A model generated the notes under the pieces. That model was not told the origin of the DNA. It worked only from the letters and a program-made list of their open reading frames with translations, and searched no databases. Source: Sipunculus nudus (taxonomy: Eukaryota; Annelida; Sipuncula; Golfingiida; Sipunculidae). Taken from it: a stretch of 64,000 bases of DNA. Position 1 is the first letter of the stretch. Each line of letters starts with the position of its first letter. Shown one piece after another: positions 1 through 13,200 of this stretch. Where the stretch lies: contig CM049313.1 in the NCBI GenBank assembly GCA_026874595.1, forward strand, positions 16,243,508 to 16,307,507, written 5' to 3'. Made by a program: the position numbers and the translations under genes.

Positions 1-459
1 GTTTCGTCCCGGTTGACCTACTTTTGACTGTTTTACGGCTCCTAAACTTAGAAAATTTCATGAAAAATAGAAATTTTCATGACAAATACACATGTACGGA
101 CTTTTTTTCGCAATGCCTGCAGATATTGGCCTGATTTTTGGTGTATGGGCAGATAATGACCAGTTACAGATCGAGTTCGCGTTTCGTCCCGGTTGACCTA
201 CTTTTGACAGTTTTACGGCTCCTAAACTTAGAAAATTTCATGAAAAATAGAAATTTTCATGACAAATACACATGTACGGACTTTTTTTCGCAATGCCTGC
301 AGATATTGGCCTGATTTTTGGTGTGTGGGCAGATAATGACTAGTTACAGATTGAGTTCATGTTTCGTCCTGGTTAACCTACTTTTGACCATTTTATGGCT
401 CCTAAACTTAGAAAAATTCTTGAAAATTAGAAATTTTCATAACAAATACACATGTACAG
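1..459 (+). repeat. 180-bp tandem repeat, about 2.5 copies
   Basis: Copies start at 1, 181 and 361 with GTTTCGTCC. The first two are nearly identical; the third diverges and stops near 459, where another repeat begins. Related diverged units return at about 1141-1450. This is non-coding and lies upstream of the first visible Ig exon, probably in an intron. Confidence 0.9.
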
Positions 460-467
460 CCGTTTTT

Positions 468-1500
468 AGCCCTCAGCTCATAGGCTGATGGGTTATTGTC
501 GTCACCCAAGCTGTCCATCTGTCTGTCTGTCCATCTGTCTGTCCGTCCGTCTGTCTTTTCCGTGTCTGTTAACTTTTACCTTGTGAGCGGGATATCTCTA
601 AAAGGATTCACCGTTGGAATTTTATTTCATCAGTGAAGATATATATCGATAAAATCTCGGTCAAGTTCAAAGAAAGGTGACCTTGACCCATTTTTCTACA
701 TTTGAGAGCTGATTATACAAAAACACTCAGAAGTTTATATCTCTGGAACCATTGTGTGGATTTTCACAAAACTTTCTATGATCATTGGGACTGACGGTCT
801 GTATGTGCCGCACAATTTTGGTGGCGCCACCTGCAATTTCTGATTTTTTAATGAAATTTTATTAGATTTTTTCAATTTTGGCCTTTTGTGCAGGATATCT
901 CCAAAGGTATTCAACACAGGAACTTCATTTCTTCAGTGCTATAGCATTATATTTACAAAATCTTGGTCAAGTTCAAAGATGGGTGATCTTGACCTACTTT
1001 TCAAGGTCACAGAGCTTAGTATAGAAAAAAATTAGGAGCTTTTTTCTCAGGAAGCATTTGGTGGATTGTTATGAAACATGGTATATACCTCTCCAATTTA
1101 AATTTATAAATGATTATCAACTTTTGCTAATATTCTAGTTTCGCAATGCAATGCTTACAGATACTGGCCTAATGTTTGGTCTGTGGGCGCATAATGACCA
1201 CTTACAGATCGAGTTCGCGTTTCATCCCAGTTAACCTATTTTTCACCATATGACAGATCCTGAACATAGAAAATTTCATGAAAGACAGAAATTTTAATGA
1301 AAAATGCACATATATGGACTTTTTTTCACAATGCCTGCAGATACTGGCTTGATTTTTGGTTTGTTGCTTGATAATGACCCTTTACAGATCGAGTTTGCAT
1401 TTTGCCCTTGTTGACCTACTTTTGACCATACAACACCTCCTGAACTTAAAAAATTTTACAAAATTTAACAAATGTTTCTAATTTGCCCCAGGCGGGGGCA
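468..1500 (+). repeat. Modular repeat with AGCCCTCAG head and GTCC-rich run, copy 1
   Basis: It begins AGCCCTCAGC followed by TAGGCTGATGGGTTATTG, then a run of GTCC/GTCT words, then ~300-bp units (TGAGCGGGATATCTC..., GACCTTGACC, GGTGGCGCCACC at 820), and finally diverged 180-bp units. The same order is seen at 8453-9478. No protein-coding frame is evident. Confidence 0.8.
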
Positions 1501-3019
1501 TTCGTGTTGTTCCTACACATCTAGTCTCTTTATACAGCCATTGATTTTAGACTTAATAATTAGTGGTAATCACTGTTTCACCAGCCTTGGAGACATTTGA
1601 TTATTTTTTTTGTGGGTTATGTGCCAATTGACAAATTAATATGTTTTCTTCATAGAGCATAACCTATGGTATTATCTTTAAGTCATTTAAATGGAAAATC
1701 AGTAGAAACAAAAGAATATTTGTGTAGTATGTGATATGTGCTTATACCTAGAATGTAGGTACAATAATTTTCATGATGTATGACCTATTTAATTATTCAG
1801 GAGAGTGTGTGCTTTTCCTATGAGGCTAATCCTGTATCTTTCCTTCATATTTTTGTTCCATATATTAAACCTCTCTATTTTTCTTTAACATTTTGTTTCA
1901 AAAGGTGACTTTTTCTAGATTAAAAAAAAAAATACCACCCATCACCAAAAGGTAAATTATTGATATTAGTGGAATTGGTTTTGCTTCCTCTAAATCTAAA
2001 TGTACCAGTAAAATATTGTATAAGAAACTTGATGAAGAAAAACTAAAAAGAAAGATGTGTGAAAGAAGAAGAAAGTCTTTAAAAGGAGACAACAATTCTA
2101 AATAATAATTGCTGCTTTACTTAAAAGAGGAAAACAAATATTGAATTTGCGTCCATGCAGACTTGTTGGAATGAAGGTTCAATCAAGCAGAAGAAAAAGC
2201 ATAAAAACAACATGGAAGATTTATTAAATGTTACTGAAGATAGACTGTACTACATACTCAAACATTTGCAGACCCTTAAGTCATGATCGTGGTAATATTG
2301 CACTATTTTTCTTTTTCAGAAATACAAAAACATGAACAATTAATTTTTTTTTAATATTAATTTATTGTCCATGTGTATAATTAATGGTTTAATCCAGTAT
2401 GCTTTCCTTAAATAAGATTTTTTTGGCTTGGTAATTCATTATGCTTCCCTTAAGTTTGATTTCCAGCCTGTGTATTTACAGTTTCAAACAAAGCCTAAAG
2501 CATGATATTTAGAAGAATTATTGATTCATACTAGTCAGCATTTATAGTTGTAGAATAGATTATAATGTCTTCTTAATAGTGTACGTGGGATTATGTGACA
2601 GGCAAGATTTAAGCCATTAAGCTTCAGTTTTAATAAACAATCCAGCCAGATTTCTTTTGTTTCAGCAGTGATGAAGAAAATGCTTTCGCAGATCTTGTTT
2701 TAGATCAATGAGCTTATGTTTTTCTTATATAGATTTAAAGGCTGCCTTAAAGAAATCCAATTTTAAACACTTCTGTTCAGTCAGTTTGACTAGAGAAGAT
2801 CTTAGATATAAAGCACAATATGTTATAAATTACCCTGGATAAAATTGTTGGTAGACTGGAAATAATTGTGAAACCTCTTTCCACAATTTTTTTAATTAAA
2901 AATGCTGAATAATTATAAATTTAGATTTTTGGAGTGACTGAAAAGTTTTAGAATTATGAATGCTGTATGTATTTGGATACAATTTAATTTTTATTTGACT
3001 GAAAATGTTGTGGATACTA
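1501..3019. other. AT-rich stretch with no feature seen
   Basis: No splice-consistent exon, structured repeat or coding frame was recognised here. It is probably intron of the Ig gene. Open frames on the minus strand are short and low in complexity. Confidence 0.5.
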
Positions 3020-4380
3020 TATATGTTTTTTACCGTGTTCTGCTGTAGTCTCAGGAATAGAACTCTGAGACCACTGGACAGATTTTTCCGAAACTTTACA
3101 CCATTATTGGGTCATATGTGAACTGGTGCCAAAATAATTTGTGTTGACCTCTGACCTTTCCTCTCTCTAGTGTGTCCATCTGTGCGTCTCTTTTGACACA
3201 TTAACCCACATATCTTTGGACTCCGTTGACCAATAAGGCTAAAAATTTTGCACAAATGTTGAATAGCTTTATAAGGCAAAAAAAAAAATTAGGTTTCGTT
3301 CTCAGGCACTTTTTTTCATATATCAATGCGGGCATTTTTTTTATATTTAATTTTTTTGTATGTTTCGATAAATATGTCAAATGATAAGGGAAAAGCATGA
3401 AAATAACAGATTTATAATGCTAAACAAGTAAAAGCACTACATAACAAAGGAAATTGTATTATTTTATCTTCTTGAAAGAAATGTCCGAGCGGCTGCAGCT
3501 CAAAATTGGTAAGTTTCTATTGAAAATAAAAAAAAATTTTTGATGCGGCGGTTTAAAATTGATGCGGGCTGTGCCTGAGAACCATACCTTTTATTTTTTT
3601 TTGGCCTAACATACATAAAAAATGGTTGTGCCACCTGCAACCGTTTTTGCAGAGCATCCATCTGATCATCAGCCTTGGATTAAAATCACTCATATCTCTG
3701 CAGTGGTTCGACTTATCCACCTGAAATTTTGCATGTGTATACATCCTGGATAGTTTTCTTGATTTTATAACAGGTGGTGCCACCTACATTCACATTCAGG
3801 CTGCAGACATCCAGGCTTATATCTCAGGACTAAATTGATGTATCCTCCTGAATTTTTGCATGTGTGTAGATCTCACACAGCTTTTTATCATTCACAAAAC
3901 TGGTGGCGCCACCTGCAACCAATGTTGCACAGCGTCTGTTTGTCTGCCATGGGATAGAATCACTCATATCTCAGCTTTTTTTTAACTTATCTGCCTAAAA
4001 TTTTGCATGTATATACATCTTGGATAGCTTTCTGGATTTTGTGGCAGGTGGCGCCACCTACATTTATTTTACTCTGCAGACATCCATGCTAATATCTCAG
4101 GAGTGGTATCCCCACGCCATGAAATTTTGCATGTGTATAGATCACACATAGCCCTTAATCATACACGAAACTGGTAGCGCCACCTGCAACCAACTTTGCA
4201 CAGCGTCTGTTTGTTTGTCTGCTGTGGGATAAAATCACTCATAACAAGCAGTGGTTTGACTTATCTGCCTTAAAATTTTGCATATGTATACAACTTGGAT
4301 AACTTTCTGGATCTTGTGGCAGGTGGTGCCACCTACATTTATGTTTATGCTGCAGGTATCCATGCTAATATGCAACACAC
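3020..4380 (+). repeat. ~275-bp tandem units with GGTGGCGCCACC cores
   Basis: Units recur with CACTCATATCTC at about 3685, 3961 and 4235, each with TTTTGCATGTGTATA and a GGTGGCGCCACC or GGTGGTGCCACC palindrome (3901, 4047 region). The array is interrupted by a TIR element at 3274-3606. It ends about 300 bp before Ig exon 4674. Confidence 0.8.
3274..3606 (+). mobile_element. TIR element (MITE), copy A, inserted in tandem array
   Basis: Terminal inverted repeats pair GGTTTCGTTCTCAGGCA on the left with TGCCTGAGAACC on the right, with A-rich/T-rich tips and GGC...GGCC ends. TA flanks both sides. The 333-bp length matches copies at 23142 and 48197. It is non-coding and non-autonomous. Confidence 0.75.
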
Positions 4381-4673
4381 CTCACTCTCTTTGCCCTTGC
4401 CACTCAAACCTTGCCTCACTTCACCCATCCCACTCTGATTTGGCAGATACACATAGTCGCTTGTCAGCTACACGTATTCTAGTATATCCATATGATCTGT
4501 TGCAGTGATATAGAACTGTCAAACTGCTAAATGCTGAATAAATTTGGGTATGATTTGTTGCAGTGATTAAAAAGTCAGTCTTTGGAACCTGAATATTTTC
4601 TATGTTTTGTACAGTGATTTAAATTTTTAAACCCCTTAATGAATAAATTTTTGTATAAATTCCTTTGTTGCAG

Positions 4674-4805
4674 TGATTGAAAATGCATACACAGAGACAA
4701 TCCTGATTCAAAATTTGACTAGGCATTGTGACTACATTTATGAATGCCGTGCTTCAAATGGTGTAGAACCAGATGACATCCGACTAATGAAGGTCACAGT
4801 ACAAT
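4674..4805 (+). CDS. Ig gene exon: end of an Ig domain
   Basis: Acceptor TTTGTTGCAG before 4674 and donor GTAAGT after 4805. The 44 codons read through LIQNLTRH, YIYECRASNGV and MKVTVQ, which is the F and G strand half of an Ig domain with its second cysteine. NLT is a possible N-glycosylation site. The canonical Tyr-x-Cys is kept. The exon with the first cysteine and tryptophan of this domain was not found in 1-4673 and is probably upstream. Confidence 0.82.
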
Positions 4806-7237
4806 GTAAGTATAGTCTTTAAAATCTGTTATCAGAGCAGTAACTGCTTGGTTTAAGATACTTTTTTTTTACCAGATCATGTTTTAAACTATCCAGTGTA
4901 TCTTCCCAACATAATTCTGCTGACCGAAAGTCAAGTAGAGTAAAATCAGCACTGCCTTGGCAAGAAACAGTGTTGTTACTTTTCATTTGCTTGACAGGCC
5001 ATAGGGCACATCCTCTGAGCATCCAAACCCTTCACATGAGCATATATATCAGTTATGTTAAAATATGTACCATAGGTGGTGTCCTGGTTTTTGCTTTTCT
5101 TGAACTTTGTATTAGGCATTACCAGTATATTTTTGGCTAATATCTGGGCTGGAACATTCATGACATGTAAACTCATTGTCACTACTTTTTGATTTGAGTT
5201 GATTCCTTTGATTAGTTAGGTAACTAAGTCAGTGCCACAGGTTTAACTGCTTGTCCACTGAGCATCACAACCAATGGGTCATTTGTGTTTTTAACATATT
5301 GTAAAACAACTCCTTGTTTGGCTTTTGCTGTCCTGGTGTCACCTGCTACCAGTTTCCTTTATCCTTTATATTATCTTTATTGACTTATAAAGAAAATAAC
5401 ATTATTACATCCTATTTGAATTTAGTGAAATCTAATATTTCATTTTTTTTACAGTTCATACATTTTAAAGTGTAAAACTTGTATTATCAGTAAAATGGAC
5501 TTAAATTTATCTAAAAAATAAAAGTTAAGCCATGACATCTCATACTGTATATATTTGTGTACAAGACGACCTGGTGAAGGTCAACTCTGAGGCTGAAAAT
5601 CAGGACATATTTTTCCAGCACATTTGGCTAGTAGATGATAGCATGAATGTGTATGAATTTAAAATGGTTCTACATTCTAAAAGCACATGATGGTTGTACA
5701 GAGAGAGAACAGTGGCATTAATATAAATCTCTTTTCAGATCCACCGGAAGTCAGACTGAACAATGCCAAGTTATATCAACAGGTGGGCAAAACGACTGTT
5801 CTCATCTGTGATGTATCTGCAAACCCTCAAGGACAGATCAACTGGGAGAAAGATGGCCACCCAATCACTTCCGATGAGAGACATCGTTTGGTCCTTACTA
5901 ATAATGAAGGGAAATCTTATAGCCTGAGCCTTGAGATTGGAAACCTTCAAACCACAGACTTTGGACGTTATAAGTGTGTTGCTGCTAATGGCCTTGGCAC
6001 AAGTGAAAAAGCCATGCGTCTTATTGGTAAGACAACATTCTACTTCTCTCTGAAGTGTTACTCATGTAGAAATTACTTAATCATACAAGAAAATAGCCAC
6101 ATTTTATGGTTATTGAAAGGTTTATATACTTCTAGTATAGATATTAGATTTTTGTTTGTTCTAACAAAAAAGGTGACCATCCATTTTTTTTAAGTGTTTT
6201 TATATTGAACGATTACCTGTCAATGAATTTATTGGATACCTTGCAATAAGAAAAAGAAAACCAACATCATACCTTGCAAAAAATGTTAGTAAAACAATTT
6301 AACATCTCAGAAATAATAATGTCCAGATGACGTAATGGCTGAACTGACACAGTCGAGGACATTTTGTGACATACATTGATGTGATGTTGGTACCATTAAT
6401 ATCATAAAATCCATCATCAGCTTAAACATCCCACTGGTTAACAGGATATTCCTCACAAATTAAAATCTTTTTAAATCTAAAATTTAGTAAGTATAATCAT
6501 TAATTTCAATATATATTTTGCCTAATTTCAAACCCACTGGTTGAGTATATTTTGATTAAATCTATCACACACTTTTTGACCTAAAAATACTAAGCAAACA
6601 GACAGACTGACAGACAGCCATGAGGAAAAACTACAAGGAAGCATATCTTGTTCAAATATTTATTACCTAATTAACAAAGGTTAAAGGTGGTGCACTATAG
6701 TTATCAAACCATACATCCCCCTCTCCATCCATCCATCAGTGACATTTTCTTTCATCTAGCTTCTCAAGTTCCCATTCATGATTGGAGTGTATGGTTCCAG
6801 CTCTCTGGAATTTCTAACCCATAAAATATTTCTGCCATGGATGCATGTTGGGAATTCTTAAAATTGTTGCGAACATTAAAGCAAAGATTAACACCCATGA
6901 GATGGCAGACAGCAATCTTGGCATTCATTTCAGATGATTAATTCAAAAACCATTCAAGTGTTTGCTGTGAAAATTTAACAAAAAAGGATAGGTTGGAAAT
7001 ACAATATTTCCACTAAGCATCTTATAATTCCTTTTGCACATTATCTCAAGATGTTTTCAAGTGTTTGCCATGAAACTTTTACTAACAATTGACAATTGTG
7101 AGAAATAGGCTCAACTGATTTTATGACCAATAAAAATCCAGTATTGCCACATGGCTGAGAAACTGGGCATCACAGGGCTGTAAATGAGGACCTGTATGGT
7201 CTTACTCACTTCTATAGTTTTTGTCTAACCCACAAAT

Positions 7238-7268
<31 letters not shown>

Positions 7269-10200
7269 CGAGACATGTTGTTTACAGTGCTGTCCTCATC
7301 AGTCATCTTGCCTGAACAAATTCGAAATCTGGTGACCTTCAAGGTTAAATCTGCCGAAATGTAAAATTCTTGTGAACCCCATTTAAAATTTGAAGGGCTT
7401 CACATTTTCTCCTCAAATTTGGTACATTAATTGTTCTAACCAATTCTTGGGCAAGTTTGAAATCCAGTGACCTTGACCAGGATCTTCAGTGTCTAATCAG
7501 CCATATTATAGTTATTGTATTGTAAACACAAAAACTTATGAAATAATGTTTTAACTGATTTCTCTGAATATTTTGGGTACTTGTGACCTGCACCTTGATC
7601 TTCAAGGTCATATTTGCACTATTCTTTGATAATTGTGAACCCTATGACCTTGGAAGTACTCAAGATATTTTTTGCAAATTAGACACACCAGTTCTTTCTG
7701 CCAAAATCTTGTTGGAGTTAAAAAAGTGGTGACTTCGACCATCAAGGTCAAATCTGCTGAAAACTAGAATAATTGTTTTGAGATATTGCATATTTTACCC
7801 CTAATGTTTTGGGATGGCCCATATCGGCCGGCAGAGACATATCTGTTTTTGAGCCGCAAAAAAACAAGCCATGCATTCTAGTTACCATATGATTTGAGAA
7901 AAATTCATTGTCATAAATGTTTTAACATCTAAAATGTCATGTTTTACATAGACCTGTCAGTGCATGATATAAAAAATATGAGGATTTGTTATATTTAGTT
8001 TAGAAAGCATTCAGAAAAAACAGTAAATAATTATGGATTATTGTTCCTTTTGGATAAATGAACATTAGTTAACACTGAAATGGAATATGAATCTCTTTAT
8101 AATAAGTAAGCTAGGAAAAGTAAAATTTGGATAAAAGAGGCTAAATACTGTTTTGAGAATTAATGTTTTAAATTTTAGTCTAAAAAAAGGTATGGTTCTC
8201 AGGCCTTTTTTTTTCAGAAATCAGTGTGGGCGTGCAATATTTTATTTTTGACCTTTTTTTTGTATGTTTAGATTAAAATGTCATATGATCAGGGCTAAGC
8301 ATAAAATAACAGAATTTTATATCTAAACAGGTATAGGCACAACACAACAAAGGAAATCTGATCAAAATTGAATTATTTTATCTTCTTGATAGATGAAGAT
8401 CAAATCAAAAGTATTGCTGTGGGGGCTATGCCTGAGAACCATACCTTTTATTAGCCCTCAGCCCTTAGGCTGATGGGCTATTGTTGTCACCCAAGCTGTC
8501 CGTCCGTCTGTCCGTCCGGCGTCCGTTAACTTTTACCTTGTGAGCGGGATATCTTGAAAAGGATTCACCGTCAGAATTTTATTTCCTCGGTAAAGATGTA
8601 TATCGACAAAATCTCGGTCAAGTTCGAAGATGGGTGACCTTGACCTATTTTTCTACATTTTAGAGCTGATTATAGAAAAACACTTAGATGCTTATTACTC
8701 AGGAACCATTTGGTGGATTTTCACAAAACTTACTATGATTATTGGGACTGATAGTCTGTACCTGCTACACAAGTTTGGTGGTGCCACCTACAATTTCTGA
8801 TTTTTAATTAATTTTTCTAGGATTTTTCAACTTTGGGCTTGGGAGCGGGATATCTCTAAAAGGATTCACTGTAGGAATTTTATTTTTTCGGTGAAGATGT
8901 GTATTGACAAAATCTCGGTCAAGTTCGAAGATGGGTGACCTTGACCTATTTTTCTACGTTTTAGAGCTGATTATAGAAATAAACATTTAGAAGCATATTT
9001 CTCAGGAACCATTGTGTGGATTTTCACAATACTTAGTATGATCATAGGGACTGATGGTCTGTAACTGCTGCACAAGTATGGTGGCGCCACCTACAATTTC
9101 TGATTTTTAATGAATTTTTCTTGGATTTTTAAACTTTGGCCTTGTGAGCGGGATATCTCTATAAGGATTCACAATAGGAATTTTATTTCTTTGGTGAAGA
9201 TGTATATTGACAAAATCTCGGTCAAGTTCGAAGATGGGTGACCTTGACCTACTTTTCAAGGTCACAGAGCTTATAATAGAATAAAACTTAGAAGCTTATT
9301 TTTCAGGAAGCATTAGGTGGATTGTTATGAATTATGGTACATTACAAATTTTAACTGAGACATGTATCGATATACATCCATGTGAGAACAGATATTTAGT
9401 ACTTGTTACTGTTACCACCTCTAAACACTGTTCTTCTGGCTGAGGGCTTTTGTCAGCTTCTGCTGATATTCTAGTTTTTCTTGGCCTTATAACCAGTGTT
9501 TAAAAATCATTGCATTTTATTTTTTTGCATGGAGAACTTTTCCTCTGCTAATGATGGTTTTGGAATAACCTGCAATTTCTAGAAATTGTAGAAATCTCAT
9601 TAAATAATTCAAGACCATTGGACCTTTGATTGGCATTATCTCCTCTAGTAAATGAACAAAACAAAGTTTTGAACTTTCATGTTACAATGTTATTGAATTA
9701 TTTCCTCATTAGAAAATAATTTGACCTTTGGGGATCTGTTTTTCTTATTTATGTTTTGAAAAGCTATTATATAGTACCTATTTTTGATTAAAGGGGGCTA
9801 GCATGTTATCAGCTGTGTGACTTTGGATGCATTAGTAATATGGCTAAAATAAGGATAGTCTTTCTCAGGACATTTCATTGATTAGTTTCTCAGTTAAAAA
9901 TAAGTACATATAACATTTTGATAGAGGACAATCTGCTTAAGGGACATCTCCTTTATTAATTTGTCAGTAAGAAAAATAGTTGAACATTTAAGACTATCCA
10001 CAAGTTGTAAATTGCTTTGGTAGCTCTAATAACTCTCAGGAGAATTTTTGTTCTATGACAGAAATCTCAATTGCAGTGAGAGTAGAATATGCCATCTTTC
10101 TCAAATGTGATGATCCCGATATGAAACTTTAGCACTGTATTCATTTTATTAGGTTTATTCCAACTGAGAATTGTATTTTGAATAAAATATTGAATTATGC

Positions 10201-13200
10201 TGAGCATATTGTTCAATATATTAAATCACTGTAGCCCTGAATACTGTTAACCCTGGGTCAAATGTCCATAGTTCAGTTTGCAACAGGAAGTCATTTAGCA
10301 CTACATATCAAGTTCTGTGGAAATTTCAAGAAAACATTTATAACTGCCTGAGGCTTTTGATTGCTTTGGACAATAAAGGCAAGAAAATTTTCCTAATTTT
10401 TGTCTGATTCCTAATTTTTTTCATGACCTATATCCTCTGAGCTATGCATAGGGCTTTGAAGTACACCAAAGAATTATTAAAAATTTTATACAAACCTCCA
10501 GTATCTTGATAATTAATGCATGGATTGCCATGAATCTTGCCTTGAATATTGATCATAACTAGTTTTGTCAGTTCCCGAAAAATTGGTGACCCCACCAGTA
10601 TCTTTTCTTAATTTTACTGTTTTTTTTCTGTTTTTGAGACAGAAAATGTACAGTTATGTCAGTTCCTAAGCTGTGGTCTCAGCCAGTTTCCTGAAACCCA
10701 GTGTGATTTTTGATTATAATTGGTTTCTTCAGTTCCTGAAGACTGGTGGTGCCACCTGTGTGTGTGTGTATTTTATGCATTTTTCCTTTATTTTTAAACT
10801 GCAAATTGTATTGTTACTCTCAGATTTGCAACTGTCATATCATCTGTGTCCTGAAACCTTTTGTTGTTTATTAGAGCCCTGCTTGATTAAGCGGATGCCC
10901 TATATAAATCACCCTGTCCGTCCATCTGTTCGTCTTTCAGTATGTCCATGAAATTTGTTTCCTTATGATAACTCCTGTTTAGATTGATATATGGATTTCA
11001 AACTTGACTTATAAATTGCCCACCTCCAATGCAAGAACTTGTTGACCCACATATTTAGAAGATTGTGGATGCATTTTAAGCCAAACTTTTCATCCAAAGC
11101 CTTCCATCTTGCACCTGCCAATAGGAGAAGAACCAGATTGATTTTTGGGTCAAAGGTCATGGTCACAGTGGCCATCTGTCCACATATTTGTTTCCACATG
11201 ATAACGTCAGGTTGGATTGACATATTGGTTTCAAACTTGCCTTATATATAACCTACCGATAATGTTAGAACCCTTTTGATTTGTGGGTCTTGAGGTTAAA
11301 GGTCAAGGTCACAGGACCCAATTCTTTAAAAATAATTGTGGATGCATTATAAGCCAAACTTTTCATCCCAAACCTTCCCTCTTCGACATGGCATACCTGC
11401 CAATAGGGGAGAGTTTCTATGTATTATGGAGTCACAAGGTCAAAGATGAAGGTCACAAGCCCCATCTATTGACAAATTAGTTTATGGATGGAAAATGGAC
11501 AGTTTGGGCAGAAAGGTTGGGTACAAACTGATCACATGACCCATATTTTGAAAGAAACTCATAAACCTATACTTATAGACAAATTCAGCTGAGCGTCTGG
11601 ACCCATGGGTCTCTAGTTAATATTGGGCTTTCAGGAAAGCATGTCTATGAGCATGCTGAAATTCAACATTAAAAGCATAATTAAAGAGACATCATTATGG
11701 TTACCATAATGGCTTACTCAGCTTAAATAAGCTCAAAACACGGTTTATGTTACTTTATTAAAAGGACTTCTGAAGTTACAACAGGTAATGAAGATAATTA
11801 AGCACATCTCTTACATTTTGTGAGTGAGGACATTTAACCATTTTGCCATCAGAGCCCCTTTGGGGTTTCAAAGTCGGGACCTTTTGCTCCCTGCTTAAAG
11901 TGCTTAACCACAGTTCCTACCCATGGACAGTAAACATTGCTGTGGAGTTGATGGCACTACCAGAAATGTTTGACACATAGAGCTGAGGTTTGTATTTGAC
12001 AAACTTTGCCAGAAACTTTGTATAAAATGAGTATTTTACAGTGTCATATATAATTTTGTGATATATTAAAAAGTGATATACTAAAAAGCATCTTGGATAG
12101 AAAATATTCCATTGTTTTTACATACATTCTAATGCAGTCCAGTCTTCCAGTGTGTTAAGACTACCACCTGGGGATAGCCGACCACAATGGAGATACTGTG
12201 CTAGAGCATGTATTAAAATGTTCTTAATGTGATTTCAGAGTACAAGCCTAGGATCCACACTCAGCCTCCACCACCAAGGAGACCACCTTCTACTACCTTT
12301 GACATCCGCTTTGTTGGGTACAAGACCACAACCAAGTCCTCCTTGCGGAATATTCACGCAGAAACTAAACCATCGCCCCAAGTAAACAGCATAATTGAAA
12401 ATGAAAGTGAGTGTGACCAACCATGTCAATTTTAACACCCCCCCCCCCCCCTGCATTATAAATTTTTTTTTTTTTTATGTTTCAAGAAGATAAAATCATA
12501 CAATTTTGATCAGATTTTCTGTTTTTATGTAGTGCTTTGACCTATTTAGCAAAAAAATCTGTTATTTTCATGCTTTTCTGTGATCATATTGCATTTTTAG
12601 CTCAGCTGACTATAAGTCATCTGAGCTATAGTCGTGGTCCATTGTCCGTCGTCCGTCCGTCTGTCCGTCCGTCCGTCCGTCCGTCCGTCCGTCCGTCCGT
12701 CCGTAGATGTGGCACGTTTTGAAACCGTAAGACCTAGGAATCCAAAATTCAGCATAATGTTAGATGTCCCCAAGATCTCCTACCAAGCCGAAAACTGGGT
12801 CTTTGCGACTTCATTCCTTTGAGAAATTAAGGAAAAACCTCAATTTTTTATTAAAAACCAATTTTCACACTTTAGGACTGCCTAATATCAAAACCACTCA
12901 TCTGTTTTTCCTCATATTTCCTATAAATAATCCTCTATATAATTCCTATGTACATGCCAGAAATTAGGTCTGTATTATTTAATTTAAAAAAGTTATGGGC
13001 CCAAACATAATGCATTTTGTAAATAATGAGGAAAGAAATTTTATCACTTAACACAAAACTTGTTAAAGCTAAGCACTTTTTTTCCAGTAATATTACTTTT
13101 ATTAATCAAAATTAAATTGTATACCCAAAATTAGATCAAAATCTTTTAAATTTTTAAAAATATTAGCAAAAATAAAAATTGGTACCTTAAATTTTGCCCA

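Noticed and set aside
1-459. CRISPR-like regular repetition
   Set aside because: Units are 180-bp head-to-tail tandem repeats without distinct spacers, in a eukaryotic genome.
5687-6193. 168-residue continuous ORF as an intact single-exon gene
   Set aside because: Only 5739-6026 has Ig character and matching splice sites; the ends are intron sequence.
11845-11935. Functional tRNA gene on the minus strand
   Set aside because: A-box and B-box resemblance only; no clean cloverleaf or acceptor stem can be drawn.
12537-12822. Open frames with repeated Arg-Pro-Ser-Val
   Set aside because: They are translations of the GTCC tandem run.
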